NCBI RefSeq assembly: GCF_004359575.1
Contig: NZ_SCWF01000001.1
Span: forward strand, 310,001-374,000
Direction of reading: 5' to 3'
Length of the DNA stretch: 64,000 bases
DNA from: Macrococcus bovicus
Lineage (GTDB): Bacteria; Bacillota; Bacilli; Staphylococcales; Staphylococcaceae
A program made the position numbers and the translations under genes. Shown in pieces: positions 54,032 through 62,499 of this stretch. Each line of letters begins with the position of its first letter. The stretch's first letter is position 1. Under the pieces are notes generated by a model that searched no databases, was not told where the DNA came from, and saw only the letters and a list, made by a program, of their open reading frames with translations.

Positions 54032-54741
54032 TGCTTTCCTCCTGCTATATAAACGGGGACACCCGCTATCTTTTGTATTGAATCCTTAATCAGTGGAGCA
54101 TTTGAATTGTTTTTGGATAAATGAATCAGATGAATCGCCTGTAGCTTACTTATGTCTGTTGCCTGCAGAAAGTTCGATGCATGTTCCAGACTGAAATGTG
54201 ATTTCATGATTCGTCTGGCCAGCCCTGGATGAAGCTTACCTTCCTGAATGTTCCGCTGCATCTGCTCATACAGATAGTTGATTTCTAGCATCATATGCGT
54301 GATGCCCTTGAACTTGTAACGTACATAGTAAGTGTCAGTTACAAACAACAGCTTATATCCAAGCTCGCTTTGCAAGAGATAGCCACATGGTTCTGCAGCA
54401 TCGTGTTCAACGTCGAAAGGCATGATGATCCAGGTGTCTATTACAAAAATCTCTTTAATCTTCACTTGATGTAGCCGATGATGCTCATCCATATCAGTCG
54501 CCTCTGCCGTGCCTGGTGTCATATAGCAATCAAGTCCGTGAGCCATGTACTGTGAAAGAAATTCTGCATGATCCAGGTGTTCGTGAGTTACTAATACACC
54601 TTTCACTTTGTTTGTTTTAAAGTTAAGTGCCTTCTGAACTGTTTTGAAATTAATACCGGCTTCGAGCAACAGTTCAGTCTGGCCATCGGATATGTGATAG
54701 CAGTTACCCGATGACCCTGAACCGATTGTAGTGATTAAAAT
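54028..54741 (-). CDS. MBL-fold metallo-hydrolase, apparent AUU start
   Basis: The metal-binding motif VTHEHLDHAE is clear. No ATG/GTG gives a complete domain; the frame extends upstream of the first TTG (54669) through ITTIGSGSSGNCYHISDGQT, the canonical first strand and Gly-rich turn of the fold, back to an ATT at 54741, before which there is a stop. That ATT overlaps the RecT stop region, so translation probably begins at AUU by coupling to recT, giving 237 residues. Such proteins occur between recT and ssb in staphylococcal phages. The biochemical role is unknown; nuclease activity is possible. Confidence 0.8.
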   Translation of the reverse strand: MLITTIGSGSSGNCYHISDGQTELLLEAGINFKTVQKALNFKTNKVKGVLVTHEHLDHAEFLSQYMAHGLDCYMTPGTAEATDMDEHHRLHQVKIKEIFVIDTWIIMPFDVEHDAAEPCGYLLQSELGYKLLFVTDTYYVRYKFKGITHMMLEINYLYEQMQRNIQEGKLHPGLARRIMKSHFSLEHASNFLQATDISKLQAIHLIHLSKNNSNAPLIKDSIQKIAGVPVYIAGGKQ

Positions 54742-55646
54742 GGTTCTTCTTCACTTTCAGGTGATGGCTGCACTGCAGTCGCCGGCTCTTCTGCAGGTAC
54801 TTCCGGAAAATCACTCACGTCTGTGTACTGTGCATCTTCGACATCATGTTCAAAGTCCAGTTCTTCTTTATTGGCCACTTCTTCAATCTCTGCATCAAAG
54901 ATTTCTTTGCGCTGACGTCCATCTGATTTATAGATTTCTTGCTGCAGAAGACTAGAATCATCTGAGCTGTTCAACAGTTTCTTACATGCCCGGTTAATGA
55001 CTGTTTTCTTGGCCATCTCCTGTGGGAATCTTCTATGAGTGCCATCTTCTCTGAACTTGCCTTCATATACCATCTGAGATTGTTTCCACGCTTCTTCGAT
55101 TTCCTGAATGGTCATAATCTCTGTATAGTTCTTTGATTCGTCTTTAAATACTACTGTGCAATAAGCTCCTAAAATCTTCTTAGTGTCGCGATTACCAAAG
55201 GACTGACTGTGTCCGAGATCAACAATCTTACCGTTTTTAGTCTTATACTTAACGTCATCACCTTCAAAGATGACCTCTGCATTAATCTCTTCACATCCAG
55301 TCACACGCTTAGTCACTGACATTGTTCCGAGATATGAACGCTGAAACTGAACCTTGTCACCGTACATGATGAAGTAACCCTGGTTCTTTGCCGGATTCAA
55401 TCCCTGTACGACCATGTCCATCAATGCGTTGGCCACACTGTTTGGATTTGCGAACTCAAGCGCCGGCTTATAACCATCTTTTTTAGATCCTTTTAAATCC
55501 TGCAGCGTAAGCATTGCGGATTTCATTGCATTTTCAGGTGAATAGTTGGCCGGAAATTTTAGGTCTCCTTGAGACTCCAGGCTTTTTACTCGAGCAAGCA
55601 CGTCGTTACCCATTTTTTGATTTTTAACTAAGATTTGATTTGTCAT
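54735..55646 (-). CDS. recT: RecT-family single-strand annealing protein
   Basis: This 303-residue protein has the RecT pattern: NAMKSAMLTLQDLKGSKKDG, FANPNSVANALMDMVVQGLN, KNQGYFIMYGDKVQFQRSYL and MAKKTVINRACKKLLNSSDD. An acidic C-terminal tail follows. It anneals complementary DNA during phage recombination, probably with SSB and the Rad50-like ATPase encoded nearby. AAAAGGAG precedes the start. Confidence 0.92.
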   Translation of the reverse strand: MTNQILVKNQKMGNDVLARVKSLESQGDLKFPANYSPENAMKSAMLTLQDLKGSKKDGYKPALEFANPNSVANALMDMVVQGLNPAKNQGYFIMYGDKVQFQRSYLGTMSVTKRVTGCEEINAEVIFEGDDVKYKTKNGKIVDLGHSQSFGNRDTKKILGAYCTVVFKDESKNYTEIMTIQEIEEAWKQSQMVYEGKFREDGTHRRFPQEMAKKTVINRACKKLLNSSDDSSLLQQEIYKSDGRQRKEIFDAEIEEVANKEELDFEHDVEDAQYTDVSDFPEVPAEEPATAVQPSPESEEEPF

Positions 55647-55703
55647 GTTTATTGCTCCTTTTATTGGTATAATTTTTGTAATTTATAACAAGGTGGTGAA
55701 AAT

Positions 55704-55976
55704 ATGAAAACCGATCAGAAAAAAGTTAATGTTATTTTAGAGTACTTATTGGATATGTCTGGGATAATTCTCAATGTCTCAGACATAAACAATCTCCTAA
55801 AGAAATATTCTTTTGATACAAACCTTTTTAGTACTCTATTATTATTAGAGGATATGAAATCTAAAAATTACATTTCAGGCAATCGAATCAATCACTTACC
55901 TAACGAATTTTATGTTAGTGGCCTTACCGAGCATGGCAGAAAGCTAGCTTTGATTCTGAGAAATAGTAAGTCTTAA
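55704..55976 (+). CDS. Small winged-helix-like protein on the opposite strand (90 aa)
   Basis: Starts MKTDQKKVNVILEYLLDMSG with AAGGTGGTG upstream. The pattern of short helices and FYVSGLTEHGRKLALILRN resembles YjcQ-like winged-helix proteins (for example LTxxGR). It has its own extended -10 (TTGGTATAAT at about 55667-55676) and is antisense to the early operon, overlapping the end of the Rad50-like gene by 33 bases. A likely lysogen-expressed moron. Function not known. Confidence 0.7.
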   Translation: MKTDQKKVNVILEYLLDMSGIILNVSDINNLLKKYSFDTNLFSTLLLLEDMKSKNYISGNRINHLPNEFYVSGLTEHGRKLALILRNSKS

Positions 55977-57899
55977 CTCTTCATCCTTCTCGCTCACAAT
56001 CAACTTAATCTGCTGTGATTCTGTCTCCAGAACATCTGTGACGGACTCAGCGTTGTCGATGAAGATTGGAGCGTAAAAATCAAAGTGCTTGGATAACGTA
56101 TTGATGATGTCGAGACCGACATTAATTCTTGCTGCGTTGTTCAGGCCTTTGTCATATTCAACGCCGTCTACTGTCGTGATGCATGTCTCTTCGATGTTGC
56201 CGTTTTTCAATTCGTCAAATAACTTGAATCTAGCCATCTTAAACTTGTCATTAATCGTATTTTCAATCGTCTTCACTTTAGACTGATTGAACTGATCTAT
56301 TAGATGGAGTTGGTAGTGCAACTCTTCTTTCACTTCTACTAAGCGCTCTTCTTCCTCTCGCAGATTCTTCACGCGCTCTGTTGATCTTGCGTTCGCCTTA
56401 ATGTCAGCCTGTGATTCCAGCATGAAAGAAATTTCTCTGTTGTTCGTGTCAATCTTCTGCTGCAGTTCTGCAATCTTTTCAGCATTCACTTTGCTGATTT
56501 CATTACGTTGTCTGTTAATATCAGCAATCTTCTGCAGTATTTCGTTATATTCATCTGTCTGTGTCACATCACTAATCTTGTTCTCTGCATCAGTAATCTG
56601 AATGTTCAAGCTGTCAATCTCTCGCTGTATATCTGCAGACTGCTGATCAAGTGTTTCTTTCTTCTTTTCAAGTGCAGCGATGGCAGGCTTGAATGTTGCG
56701 CCCTGCTGTTTGATTTCATTTCGCTTACGTTGTAGGTTTTCAAGTGTCTGTGATTTATCCTGGTTAAAGTGTTCTAGTGCTTTCTGTCTTGCATCTGCTT
56801 TCTGGGCTTCCGGAATCTCTTGACCACAACACGGGCATGATTGTTCATCGTCATGCGTGAATGTTCTTTGGTGTACAAGTTCAATATCTTGTGTGAGTTC
56901 TTTGTATTGGGCCAGTTTACTTGTTCGCCTTCTCTTCTGATCCTCAATGTCATCCTCAACTCTCTTTAGTTGTGAATTGATATTCATCTGGTTGGACTTC
57001 GACAAATCTAACTTCGATTTCAGCTGCAACACTTTGTTGTGATTGTTACTGTCATGATTGCGTTCAAACTGTGCCAGTTGCCCTCTCAGTTCACTGATCT
57101 CGTTTCTCATTCTTACTTCTTCTACACCATTCTCGATGTCTACAATTTCTGCTTCAAGCTGTTTATTCAACTGCTGTAGATGATGAAGTTCTTCTTCATC
57201 AATCGCCCGCACTTCGATGATGCTTTTCTGTGCTTCATTGATTCTGACCGGTATATCCTCTATATCAGCATTGGTCTTAGCCAGCTTGTCCTTGACTACC
57301 TTCTTCTGGTCCTCAATCTTCTTGCCTTCAAGATATTTCTTAAGAGGATGAAGGTCAGAGTTGCCCTCAATGATGTCTTCATCGCTGACATTGCCGCAGA
57401 TTTCAAATAACATCTTGCGTCGCTCAGACCAGTGCAGATCATTGAATGACTGAGGATTTGTAACTAGTTTGAAGATGTTCTCATCAATCAGATTCGCTAT
57501 TTCTTTTTTATAGTTGGTGATTGTAGTCGGGACATCATTAATATACTGCTTGGATGTCCGGCTCTTCGTGTATTCTTTCGCACCGGTCATCTGATTCTTT
57601 GAATACTTCGGATGTGATTCTTTTCTCAGCACCAACTTCTGGCCATCCATATCAAATTCAGCTGTTACAGTTGGTACCCGTTCATATTGTTCCTGATTAT
57701 TTTCATCAACCGGAACAACATTGATTGTCTTTCCAGCCAAGTTTTTATCAAAGAGCAGCCACTGTAAGGCAACTGCAGTTGTCGTTTTACCTGCAGCATT
57801 CGCACCATAGATAGCTGCATCTTTACCATCAAAGTCAAAGCCTTTACTTTTCAATCCTGCGAAGTGGTCCATAGCTAGCTTGAGCAGCGTAAGTTTCAT
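55944..57899 (-). CDS. SbcC/Rad50-like ATPase with zinc hook
   Basis: This 651-residue protein has Walker A (GANAAGKTTTAVALQWLL, about 33-50), long coiled coils (about 210-560) broken by a CPCC hook motif near residue 351, and a C-terminal lobe (YAPIFIDNAESVTDVLETES) corresponding to the Walker B side. Such ATPases next to recT in Firmicute phages probably work with a nuclease in recombination. It overlaps the following 57844 gene. Confidence 0.85.
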   Translation of the reverse strand: MKLTLLKLAMDHFAGLKSKGFDFDGKDAAIYGANAAGKTTTAVALQWLLFDKNLAGKTINVVPVDENNQEQYERVPTVTAEFDMDGQKLVLRKESHPKYSKNQMTGAKEYTKSRTSKQYINDVPTTITNYKKEIANLIDENIFKLVTNPQSFNDLHWSERRKMLFEICGNVSDEDIIEGNSDLHPLKKYLEGKKIEDQKKVVKDKLAKTNADIEDIPVRINEAQKSIIEVRAIDEEELHHLQQLNKQLEAEIVDIENGVEEVRMRNEISELRGQLAQFERNHDSNNHNKVLQLKSKLDLSKSNQMNINSQLKRVEDDIEDQKRRRTSKLAQYKELTQDIELVHQRTFTHDDEQSCPCCGQEIPEAQKADARQKALEHFNQDKSQTLENLQRKRNEIKQQGATFKPAIAALEKKKETLDQQSADIQREIDSLNIQITDAENKISDVTQTDEYNEILQKIADINRQRNEISKVNAEKIAELQQKIDTNNREISFMLESQADIKANARSTERVKNLREEEERLVEVKEELHYQLHLIDQFNQSKVKTIENTINDKFKMARFKLFDELKNGNIEETCITTVDGVEYDKGLNNAARINVGLDIINTLSKHFDFYAPIFIDNAESVTDVLETESQQIKLIVSEKDEELRLTISQNQS

Positions 57900-58143
57900 C
57901 TTTCAGTCTCCCTTCCTCTTTCTTCAGTTCATCAAGAATCGGCTGCATTGTGTTGCAAGTAATTTCAGTTGTAACTGCTAGAGAACGATTGAATGCTCTT
58001 CCGGACCAGCCTTCTCTTTCGTTGAACTGAACCACTAATCGCCCATTCTTGATATGCTTGTTGAATCGCTTAGGATCCATGGGATTCTGCTTGAATCCAT
58101 AGCCCATTAATATAAGGGCATCATTAGGTTTAACTTCCGGCAT
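57844..58143 (-). CDS. Hypothetical early phage protein (99 aa)
   Basis: MPEVKPNDALILMGYGFKQN opens a small protein with FNEREGWSGRAFNRSLAVTT and a helical end. The ATG at 58143 has AAAGGA nine bases upstream; a TTG two codons earlier is less well placed. Overlaps the start of the ATPase gene. Not recognised. Confidence 0.6.
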   Translation of the reverse strand: MPEVKPNDALILMGYGFKQNPMDPKRFNKHIKNGRLVVQFNEREGWSGRAFNRSLAVTTEITCNTMQPILDELKKEEGRLKDETYAAQASYGPLRRIEK

Positions 58144-58191
58144 TTTCAAAATTCCTTTCTTGTGTTATTCTTTTTGTGAGTTATTATCTTT

Positions 58192-58220
58192 GCGTCCTGA
58201 TTGCCGTCAGGGCGTTTTTT
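58192..58220 (+). terminator. Plus-strand terminator-like hairpin in the early region
   Basis: GCGTCCTGA pairs with TCAGGGCGT and is followed by six T on the plus strand, opposite to the surrounding genes. It may stop antisense transcription. Confidence 0.5.
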
Positions 58221-58398
58221 ATTTGCAATAAAATGTGATTCGTCCACCTTTGTCATCAAGGAAGTAAGTATCTTCTTCGACCACTCTGTAACGTGGATTG
58301 TTTCGGTATTTAATAAGAGCGGCATTGTATATTCCTTTTTCGTGAAACTTGAACTTTGCTACTTGCTTCGGTCTTTTTTGTAGAAATGGTAGTCTCAA
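58219..58398 (-). CDS. Small phage protein with TTG start (59 aa)
   Basis: A strong AAAGGAGGTGAG site ends six bases before a TTG at 58398 that opens LRLPFLQKRPKQVAKFKFHE and continues to TFYCK and a stop. Apart from the start codon the features of a gene are good: ribosome site, compact packing and no ATG alternative. Basic N-terminus; function unknown. Confidence 0.6.
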   Translation of the reverse strand: MRLPFLQKRPKQVAKFKFHEKGIYNAALIKYRNNPRYRVVEEDTYFLDDKGGRITFYCK

Positions 58399-58457
58399 TC
58401 GTTCTCACCTCCTTTAGAGTTAATTGGTATAATCTCCTTAGGGAAGGAGGTGTATTT

Positions 58458-58928
58458 ATGGGATATTACCGAGGAGCAACTATTTGTTTAAACGGACATG
58501 TTGTATCAAATTGGGATAAAAATTATCAGAAACACTGTAAAGAATGTGGATCACAAACGATTTCTAGTTGTACAAATTGTGATGCTGCTATTGAAGGTGA
58601 ATATCATGAACCCTCAATAATGGTGATAGGAGGAACCTATCAACGTCCAAGCCATTGTCAGGAGTGTGGACACGCATACCCTTGGACTGAGCGTGTGATT
58701 AACAATGCGGTCGAATTATTATCACTTGATGAAAACATTTCAGAAGAACATAAGTTAATAATTAAAAATGCTTTTCCAGACTTGATGGTAGAAACACCGG
58801 CTACTCCAGTTGCAGTTGCAAAGTACAAGACTTATGTACCAAAAGCAGCCGAAACTGTGCAAAATGGTTTAAAAAATATATTCGTTGACGTTGTCAGTGA
58901 AGCCGTGAAAAAGTCTATTTGGGGTTAG
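58458..58928 (+). CDS. DUF2321-like zinc-ribbon protein on the opposite strand
   Basis: This 156-residue protein has MGYYRGATICLNGHVVSNWD, two Cys pairs (CKECGSQT and CTNC) and a third pair (CQECGHAYPW), matching the DUF2321 (PF10083) pattern, and a helical C-terminal half. AAGGAGGTG precedes the ATG, and TTGGTATAAT lies 33 bases upstream, the same promoter type as the 55704 gene. It is antisense to the early operon and convergent with the 58915 gene, so probably a moron. Role unknown. Confidence 0.78.
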   Translation: MGYYRGATICLNGHVVSNWDKNYQKHCKECGSQTISSCTNCDAAIEGEYHEPSIMVIGGTYQRPSHCQECGHAYPWTERVINNAVELLSLDENISEEHKLIIKNAFPDLMVETPATPVAVAKYKTYVPKAAETVQNGLKNIFVDVVSEAVKKSIWG

Positions 58929-59070
58929 ACTGACCACAATATTTACAATAGTTATGTGATTTAAGGATTATTTGACCGCATGAGTTGCAGCTCTTGTGGT
59001 CTTTTTTCATCAACAATTTATATACAAAATCAGGTATCCAAATATGGAAACTAATTTTCACTTTCTTCAT
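58915..59070 (-). CDS. Small zinc-ribbon protein (51 aa)
   Basis: ATG at 59070 with AAGGGAGGTGAG seven bases upstream; frame MKKVKISFHIWIPDFVYKLL, then KSCNSCGQII and NYCKYCGQSN, two CxxC pairs that should bind zinc. The stop overlaps the end of the plus-strand DUF2321-like gene by 14 bases. Unknown function. Confidence 0.6.
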   Translation of the reverse strand: MKKVKISFHIWIPDFVYKLLMKKDHKSCNSCGQIILKSHNYCKYCGQSNPK

Positions 59071-59075
59071 CCTAC

Positions 59076-59246
59076 TCACCTCCCTTCAAGTCCTAGCCAT
59101 GTAAAGAAACCAACCGCTCCAGCTACCATCAAGCACCCTGTAAAAGTGTAGTCATTATAGTTACTTGCGTTCACCAGCATCATGAGAAGAAATGTATTGA
59201 TGAAGACCGCAGAAGGCATTACTTTCTTGCTTAATCTGATGATCAT
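59076..59246 (-). CDS. Small membrane protein (56 aa)
   Basis: Starts MIIRLSKKVMPSAVFINTFL, with two hydrophobic segments (about 11-28 and 38-52). The ATG at 59246 has GGAGGGTGAG five bases upstream and touches the stop of the DUF771 gene. Early-operon small membrane proteins of this type are common in staphylococcal phages; the role is not known. Confidence 0.65.
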   Translation of the reverse strand: MIIRLSKKVMPSAVFINTFLLMMLVNASNYNDYTFTGCLMVAGAVGFFTWLGLEGR

Positions 59247-59557
59247 CAGCTCACCCTCCACAATTTTTTGTCATCCATAATTCGTTTGTAGTTGCTGTCG
59301 AACCATTCACAAAATTCCTTAGCTTTAAGAACATACTCATCACCACTACCAGCCGAAATGTGAACAAATTCATTTATTTCCTTTTGATAAAACTTCAGAA
59401 GATCTTTAACAGCATTTTTACTTTTCAGCGGTAGGTGTGACTCAACAACATCTTTAACGCCCCAGTACTTTGTTACAGGTGCAGCTTCTTTCAAAGCTTC
59501 CTGCACTTGTTCGTTAATGAAGTCCTGGAAGCTTTCAAGCTCAATCGTGATTTGCAT
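59246..59557 (-). CDS. DUF771-family phage protein
   Basis: A 103-residue protein, MQITIELESFQDFINEQVQE, with YWGVKDVVESHLPLKSKNAV typical of DUF771 (PF05595) proteins found next to cro in Gram-positive phages; the middle part is a probable DNA-binding winged helix. AGGAGG precedes the start. Confidence 0.8.
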   Translation of the reverse strand: MQITIELESFQDFINEQVQEALKEAAPVTKYWGVKDVVESHLPLKSKNAVKDLLKFYQKEINEFVHISAGSGDEYVLKAKEFCEWFDSNYKRIMDDKKLWRVS

Positions 59558-59569
59558 GTGATAACCTCC

Positions 59570-59785
59570 TTATGCTTCTTGAAATTCATTTTCTCTTGCA
59601 AATAGAAACTCGATTTCATATTCAGGAAAGAATGTGTTTTTAATCAGAACAGCTTCACCAAACTTAAAATCAGAAACACCGTTAATTTTGTCGGAAACGG
59701 TCTGATATCTTAATTTAAGTACGTCAGCCATGTCTACTAATGAAACACCTTTTTCTTTTCTGACTTTTTCTAGATTTGTCAACAT
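59570..59785 (-). CDS. Cro-like XRE-family regulator
   Basis: This 71-residue helix-turn-helix protein (MLTNLEKVRKEKGVSLVDMA, then DVLKLRYQTVSDKINGVS) is the first gene of the early operon, divergent from the repressor. It should bind ATACGAA-type operators and favour lytic growth. Confidence 0.85.
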   Translation of the reverse strand: MLTNLEKVRKEKGVSLVDMADVLKLRYQTVSDKINGVSDFKFGEAVLIKNTFFPEYEIEFLFARENEFQEA

Positions 59786-59804
59786 AGTCCTCCCTCCTTC
59801 TTAA

Positions 59805-59942
59805 ATACGAATTTTCGTATTTATAATTAAAAAATATAAGGCTTTAAGGGCCTGATTTCAATATATACGAATTTTCGTATTATGTCAACACTAAAATTCG
59901 TATTTTTTTATTATTATTTGCTTGATATACGATTTTTCGAAT
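59805..59942. promoter_or_regulatory. Immunity operator region with PR and PRM
   Basis: Operators: ATACGAATTTTCGTAT at 59805-59820 and 59865-59880, a half site AATTCGTAT near 59895-59903, and a variant ATACGATTTTTCGAAT at 59927-59942. PR (minus strand) is TTGACA 59883-59888, TATATT 59860-59865; PRM (plus strand) is TTGATA 59922-59927, TAATAT 59945-59950. Both have 17-base spacers holding an operator, so one protein can switch both. The first operator overlaps the cro 5' leader. Confidence 0.8.
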
Positions 59943-59981
59943 GTTAATATATAGGTACAAAGTAGAAATGAGGTAAATAAA

Positions 59982-60323
59982 ATGTCAAAAGAAAATCATC
60001 TTAAATCTTTAATGGAGAAAAAATCTGGTAGCGTTAAAGCTTTTGCCGAAGAAATCAATCTTCCTTATACAACTGTAAGATCAATTCTTGAAAGAGGAAT
60101 TATGAATGCAAAGGTTGAGAACGTCATTAAGATTTGTAAAGGATTAAACATTAAAACTGAAGATGTTCTTAATATTGACAATTCATCTGCAGAAGATTTT
60201 CATGACAACCAAACGGTTGAAGTCATTGCTGCTCATATCGACGATGACGCAACTGAAGAAGAGATTGAAGAAATTCTCGCTTACATAGAAATGAGAAAGA
60301 GTTTACGCAAGAACCGTAAGTAA
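59982..60323 (+). CDS. CI-like phage repressor (XRE HTH)
   Basis: This 113-residue protein has an N-terminal HTH (FAEEINLPYTTVRSILERGI, about 21-40) and an acidic helical C-terminus (DDDATEEEIEEILAYIEMRK) but no LexA-type self-cleavage domain. It starts from a GAGG site 31 bases after PRM. Together with the following ImmA-like gene it suggests inactivation by proteolysis, as in ICEBs1-type systems. Confidence 0.85.
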   Translation: MSKENHLKSLMEKKSGSVKAFAEEINLPYTTVRSILERGIMNAKVENVIKICKGLNIKTEDVLNIDNSSAEDFHDNQTVEVIAAHIDDDATEEEIEEILAYIEMRKSLRKNRK

Positions 60324-60337
60324 AGGGGTTATGGTCC

Positions 60338-60823
60338 ATGCAGGTCAGAGAGAAGCTAGTTAATCAATTTCCTGAAGTTTCAGTACAGTATGATCCAATG
60401 ATGCCTGTAAAGTTTGGCGGTTTATATGAACGGAATCACTTACATCCAAATGGTTTAATTTTGCTAACTGACAAACTCAATTATTATTTAGAAAATGGCA
60501 TCCTTGGTGAAGAGTTCGGACATCATGTGACTACAACAACAGATATTACAGGTTATTACCGTAAGCCGTACAATGTTAATGCAGCTCGTCAGGAATTGCG
60601 CGCTCGTCGCTTTGGACACAAACTCTTGATACCACTCGAACAGCTTATTGATTGTTATGAAAATGGCTGCTGGGGTGACATCTATGCGATGTGTTTGCAT
60701 CTGGAGATTGATCGCAGTTACTTCTCTATTGTGATTGAGGACTATAAAAGTAAGTTTGGTTTATGGATTGAGTATGAGGGATATTTAATTGGCTTTGAGC
60801 CGTTAGATATAAAAAAACTATAA
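60338..60823 (+). CDS. ImmA/IrrE-type metallopeptidase
   Basis: This 161-residue protein shows the ImmA/IrrE pattern [20 protein letters not shown] with H following; the metal motif reads EEFGHH rather than HExx[21 protein letters not shown] fits the family's second half. Such peptidases cleave the cognate repressor; the gene follows the repressor by 14 bases. Whether the altered motif still binds zinc is uncertain. Confidence 0.8.
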   Translation: MQVREKLVNQFPEVSVQYDPMMPVKFGGLYERNHLHPNGLILLTDKLNYYLENGILGEEFGHHVTTTTDITGYYRKPYNVNAARQELRARRFGHKLLIPLEQLIDCYENGCWGDIYAMCLHLEIDRSYFSIVIEDYKSKFGLWIEYEGYLIGFEPLDIKKL

Positions 60824-60839
60824 GAAGAGGGATGGAAAA

Positions 60840-62432
60840 TTGAATACTGAGCAGTTGATAAAAGAATATTTAAGGAGAAATGGCGTCCAGTTTGATTTTA
60901 TTGAAGGTGCGGACTTAAAAAAGTTTTCAAGCAATCAATACATTATCATTAAACAAGATGAAAGAGTATTTGATTTAACTGAATTCGATCTTGTCAAAAA
61001 AGAACGTGTAATAAAGGCATCAGATGGCAAATCTAAAACTGAGAAATATGAAGAAGTAACAGGACATAAAATAATTTCTTCATTCAATTTGAATGAAATC
61101 AGAAATGTTGATATCGATAAGTTTGCAATGAGTAGAGTTTATCATTTTGATAACGGTCAGATTTTAAGAGTCAACGGTAACACAGATGCTTTTGAGAACT
61201 ATTTAAAGTCAAATAACATCGATTCTCTTTATCTTGACCGCAAGTTTTATCAAAAAATTGCTGGTTTCAGAAGTGGATCACCACTAAAAATGATTACTGC
61301 AACTTTGATTTATCTAACTTTGTTATTTCTTGTCTTTACGTTGTTACCAAATACAGCAGCCATGGTTATCGGTACTTTGATGGTACTTGCAGCTTTGACT
61401 GGATTTATTGCTTTCGCTGGCATGTCGATATTCAACGCTACAAAAAAAAGGAATGTTAGAAAACCTCTTGTAGGCGTACTTGTTTCCTTTTTGATGCTTA
61501 TATTTTCTTCAGTAGTTGCTGCAAGTAATGCTGATGAAACACCAGATGGAGCCGATAAATTAGCAAGCACAAATACAACTGAAAGTACTGAAGAAATTTC
61601 TACCACTGAGAAACCTACCACTGAAGAGCCTTCCACTGAGAAGCCAAGTACTGAAGAACCTAAAACTGAAAAACCAAGTACAGAGAAACCTGAATCGAAA
61701 GTTACTGTTAAAAATGACCGGGATGGTGATGGTGTAACCAACGATAAAGAGAAAGATGAAAAACAAAGAACTTCTTCGCCTGCAACAAACGGGTTAATCT
61801 CTGCCACTTTTGCCAAAGCGGTTGATGGTGATACTGCAAAACTTATAGTAAATGGAGAAGAAAAGACTTTCCGTTTCCTTTTAGTAGATACACCTGAAAC
61901 GAAACATCCTAGAATGGGTGTACAGCCGTATGGTCCAGAAGCATCAGCAAGAACAAATGAATTATTATCGAGTGCTAACAAAATTGAAGTAGAATACGAT
62001 ATCGGTGAAAAGCAAGATAGATATCAAAGACAACTAGCATATATCTATGCTGACGGTAAGATGATTAACGAGATCCTAGCTAGAGAAGGACTTGCACAAG
62101 TCACTTACATTTACCCACCTAACACACGACACCTCGATAAGTTAAAAGCAGCTGAAGCTAAAGCTAAATCTGAAAAAATTGGCATCTGGTCTTTAGATAG
62201 TGCATTTGAAGAGCAAAGCTCGACTGAAGCTCCAACGGCAGAACCTGTGACCACTGAACCTCCAACTGCTGCACCTGCACCGGTTCAACAGCCACAGGAA
62301 CAAGTTCAGACTGGCTTCTCTAACTGTACTGAATTACGTTCAGTCTATCCTGCAGGAGTACCAGCAGGACATCCTGCATACCAATCGAAAATGGACAGAG
62401 ATGGTGATCAATATGCTTGTGAAGCAAGCTAA
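60840..62432 (+). CDS. Membrane-anchored extracellular thermonuclease with excalibur domain
   Basis: A 530-residue protein starting at TTG (60840, AGAGGG eight bases upstream). Domains in order: soluble N-terminal domain 1-150, three membrane helices (about 151-170, 173-197, 208-228) placing the rest outside, Thr/Glu/Pro-rich linker (241-287), EF-hand-like [14 protein letters not shown] (293-306), staphylococcal nuclease domain (317-452) with [14 protein letters not shown] and DRYQRQLA matching the catalytic residues, a second Pro/Thr linker, and an excalibur domain (493-529) ending [10 protein letters not shown]. It should cut nucleic acid at the cell surface. It lies between repressor and integrase, a classical cargo site, and uses the same strand as the repressor. 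A weak hairpin follows the stop. Confidence 0.85.
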   Translation: MNTEQLIKEYLRRNGVQFDFIEGADLKKFSSNQYIIIKQDERVFDLTEFDLVKKERVIKASDGKSKTEKYEEVTGHKIISSFNLNEIRNVDIDKFAMSRVYHFDNGQILRVNGNTDAFENYLKSNNIDSLYLDRKFYQKIAGFRSGSPLKMITATLIYLTLLFLVFTLLPNTAAMVIGTLMVLAALTGFIAFAGMSIFNATKKRNVRKPLVGVLVSFLMLIFSSVVAASNADETPDGADKLASTNTTESTEEISTTEKPTTEEPSTEKPSTEEPKTEKPSTEKPESKVTVKNDRDGDGVTNDKEKDEKQRTSSPATNGLISATFAKAVDGDTAKLIVNGEEKTFRFLLVDTPETKHPRMGVQPYGPEASARTNELLSSANKIEVEYDIGEKQDRYQRQLAYIYADGKMINEILAREGLAQVTYIYPPNTRHLDKLKAAEAKAKSEKIGIWSLDSAFEEQSSTEAPTAEPVTTEPPTAAPAPVQQPQEQVQTGFSNCTELRSVYPAGVPAGHPAYQSKMDRDGDQYACEAS

Positions 62433-62499
62433 ATCAGGGGATTATCCCTCCCCTTCTTCTTATTGACATTTGATAAAAATTATTGAGGATGGTATAAAA

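Noticed and set aside
61310-61981. 223-codon minus-strand frame opposite the nuclease gene
   Set aside because: The low-complexity Thr/Glu linker and hydrophobic stretch read backwards; the plus strand encodes recognisable domains.
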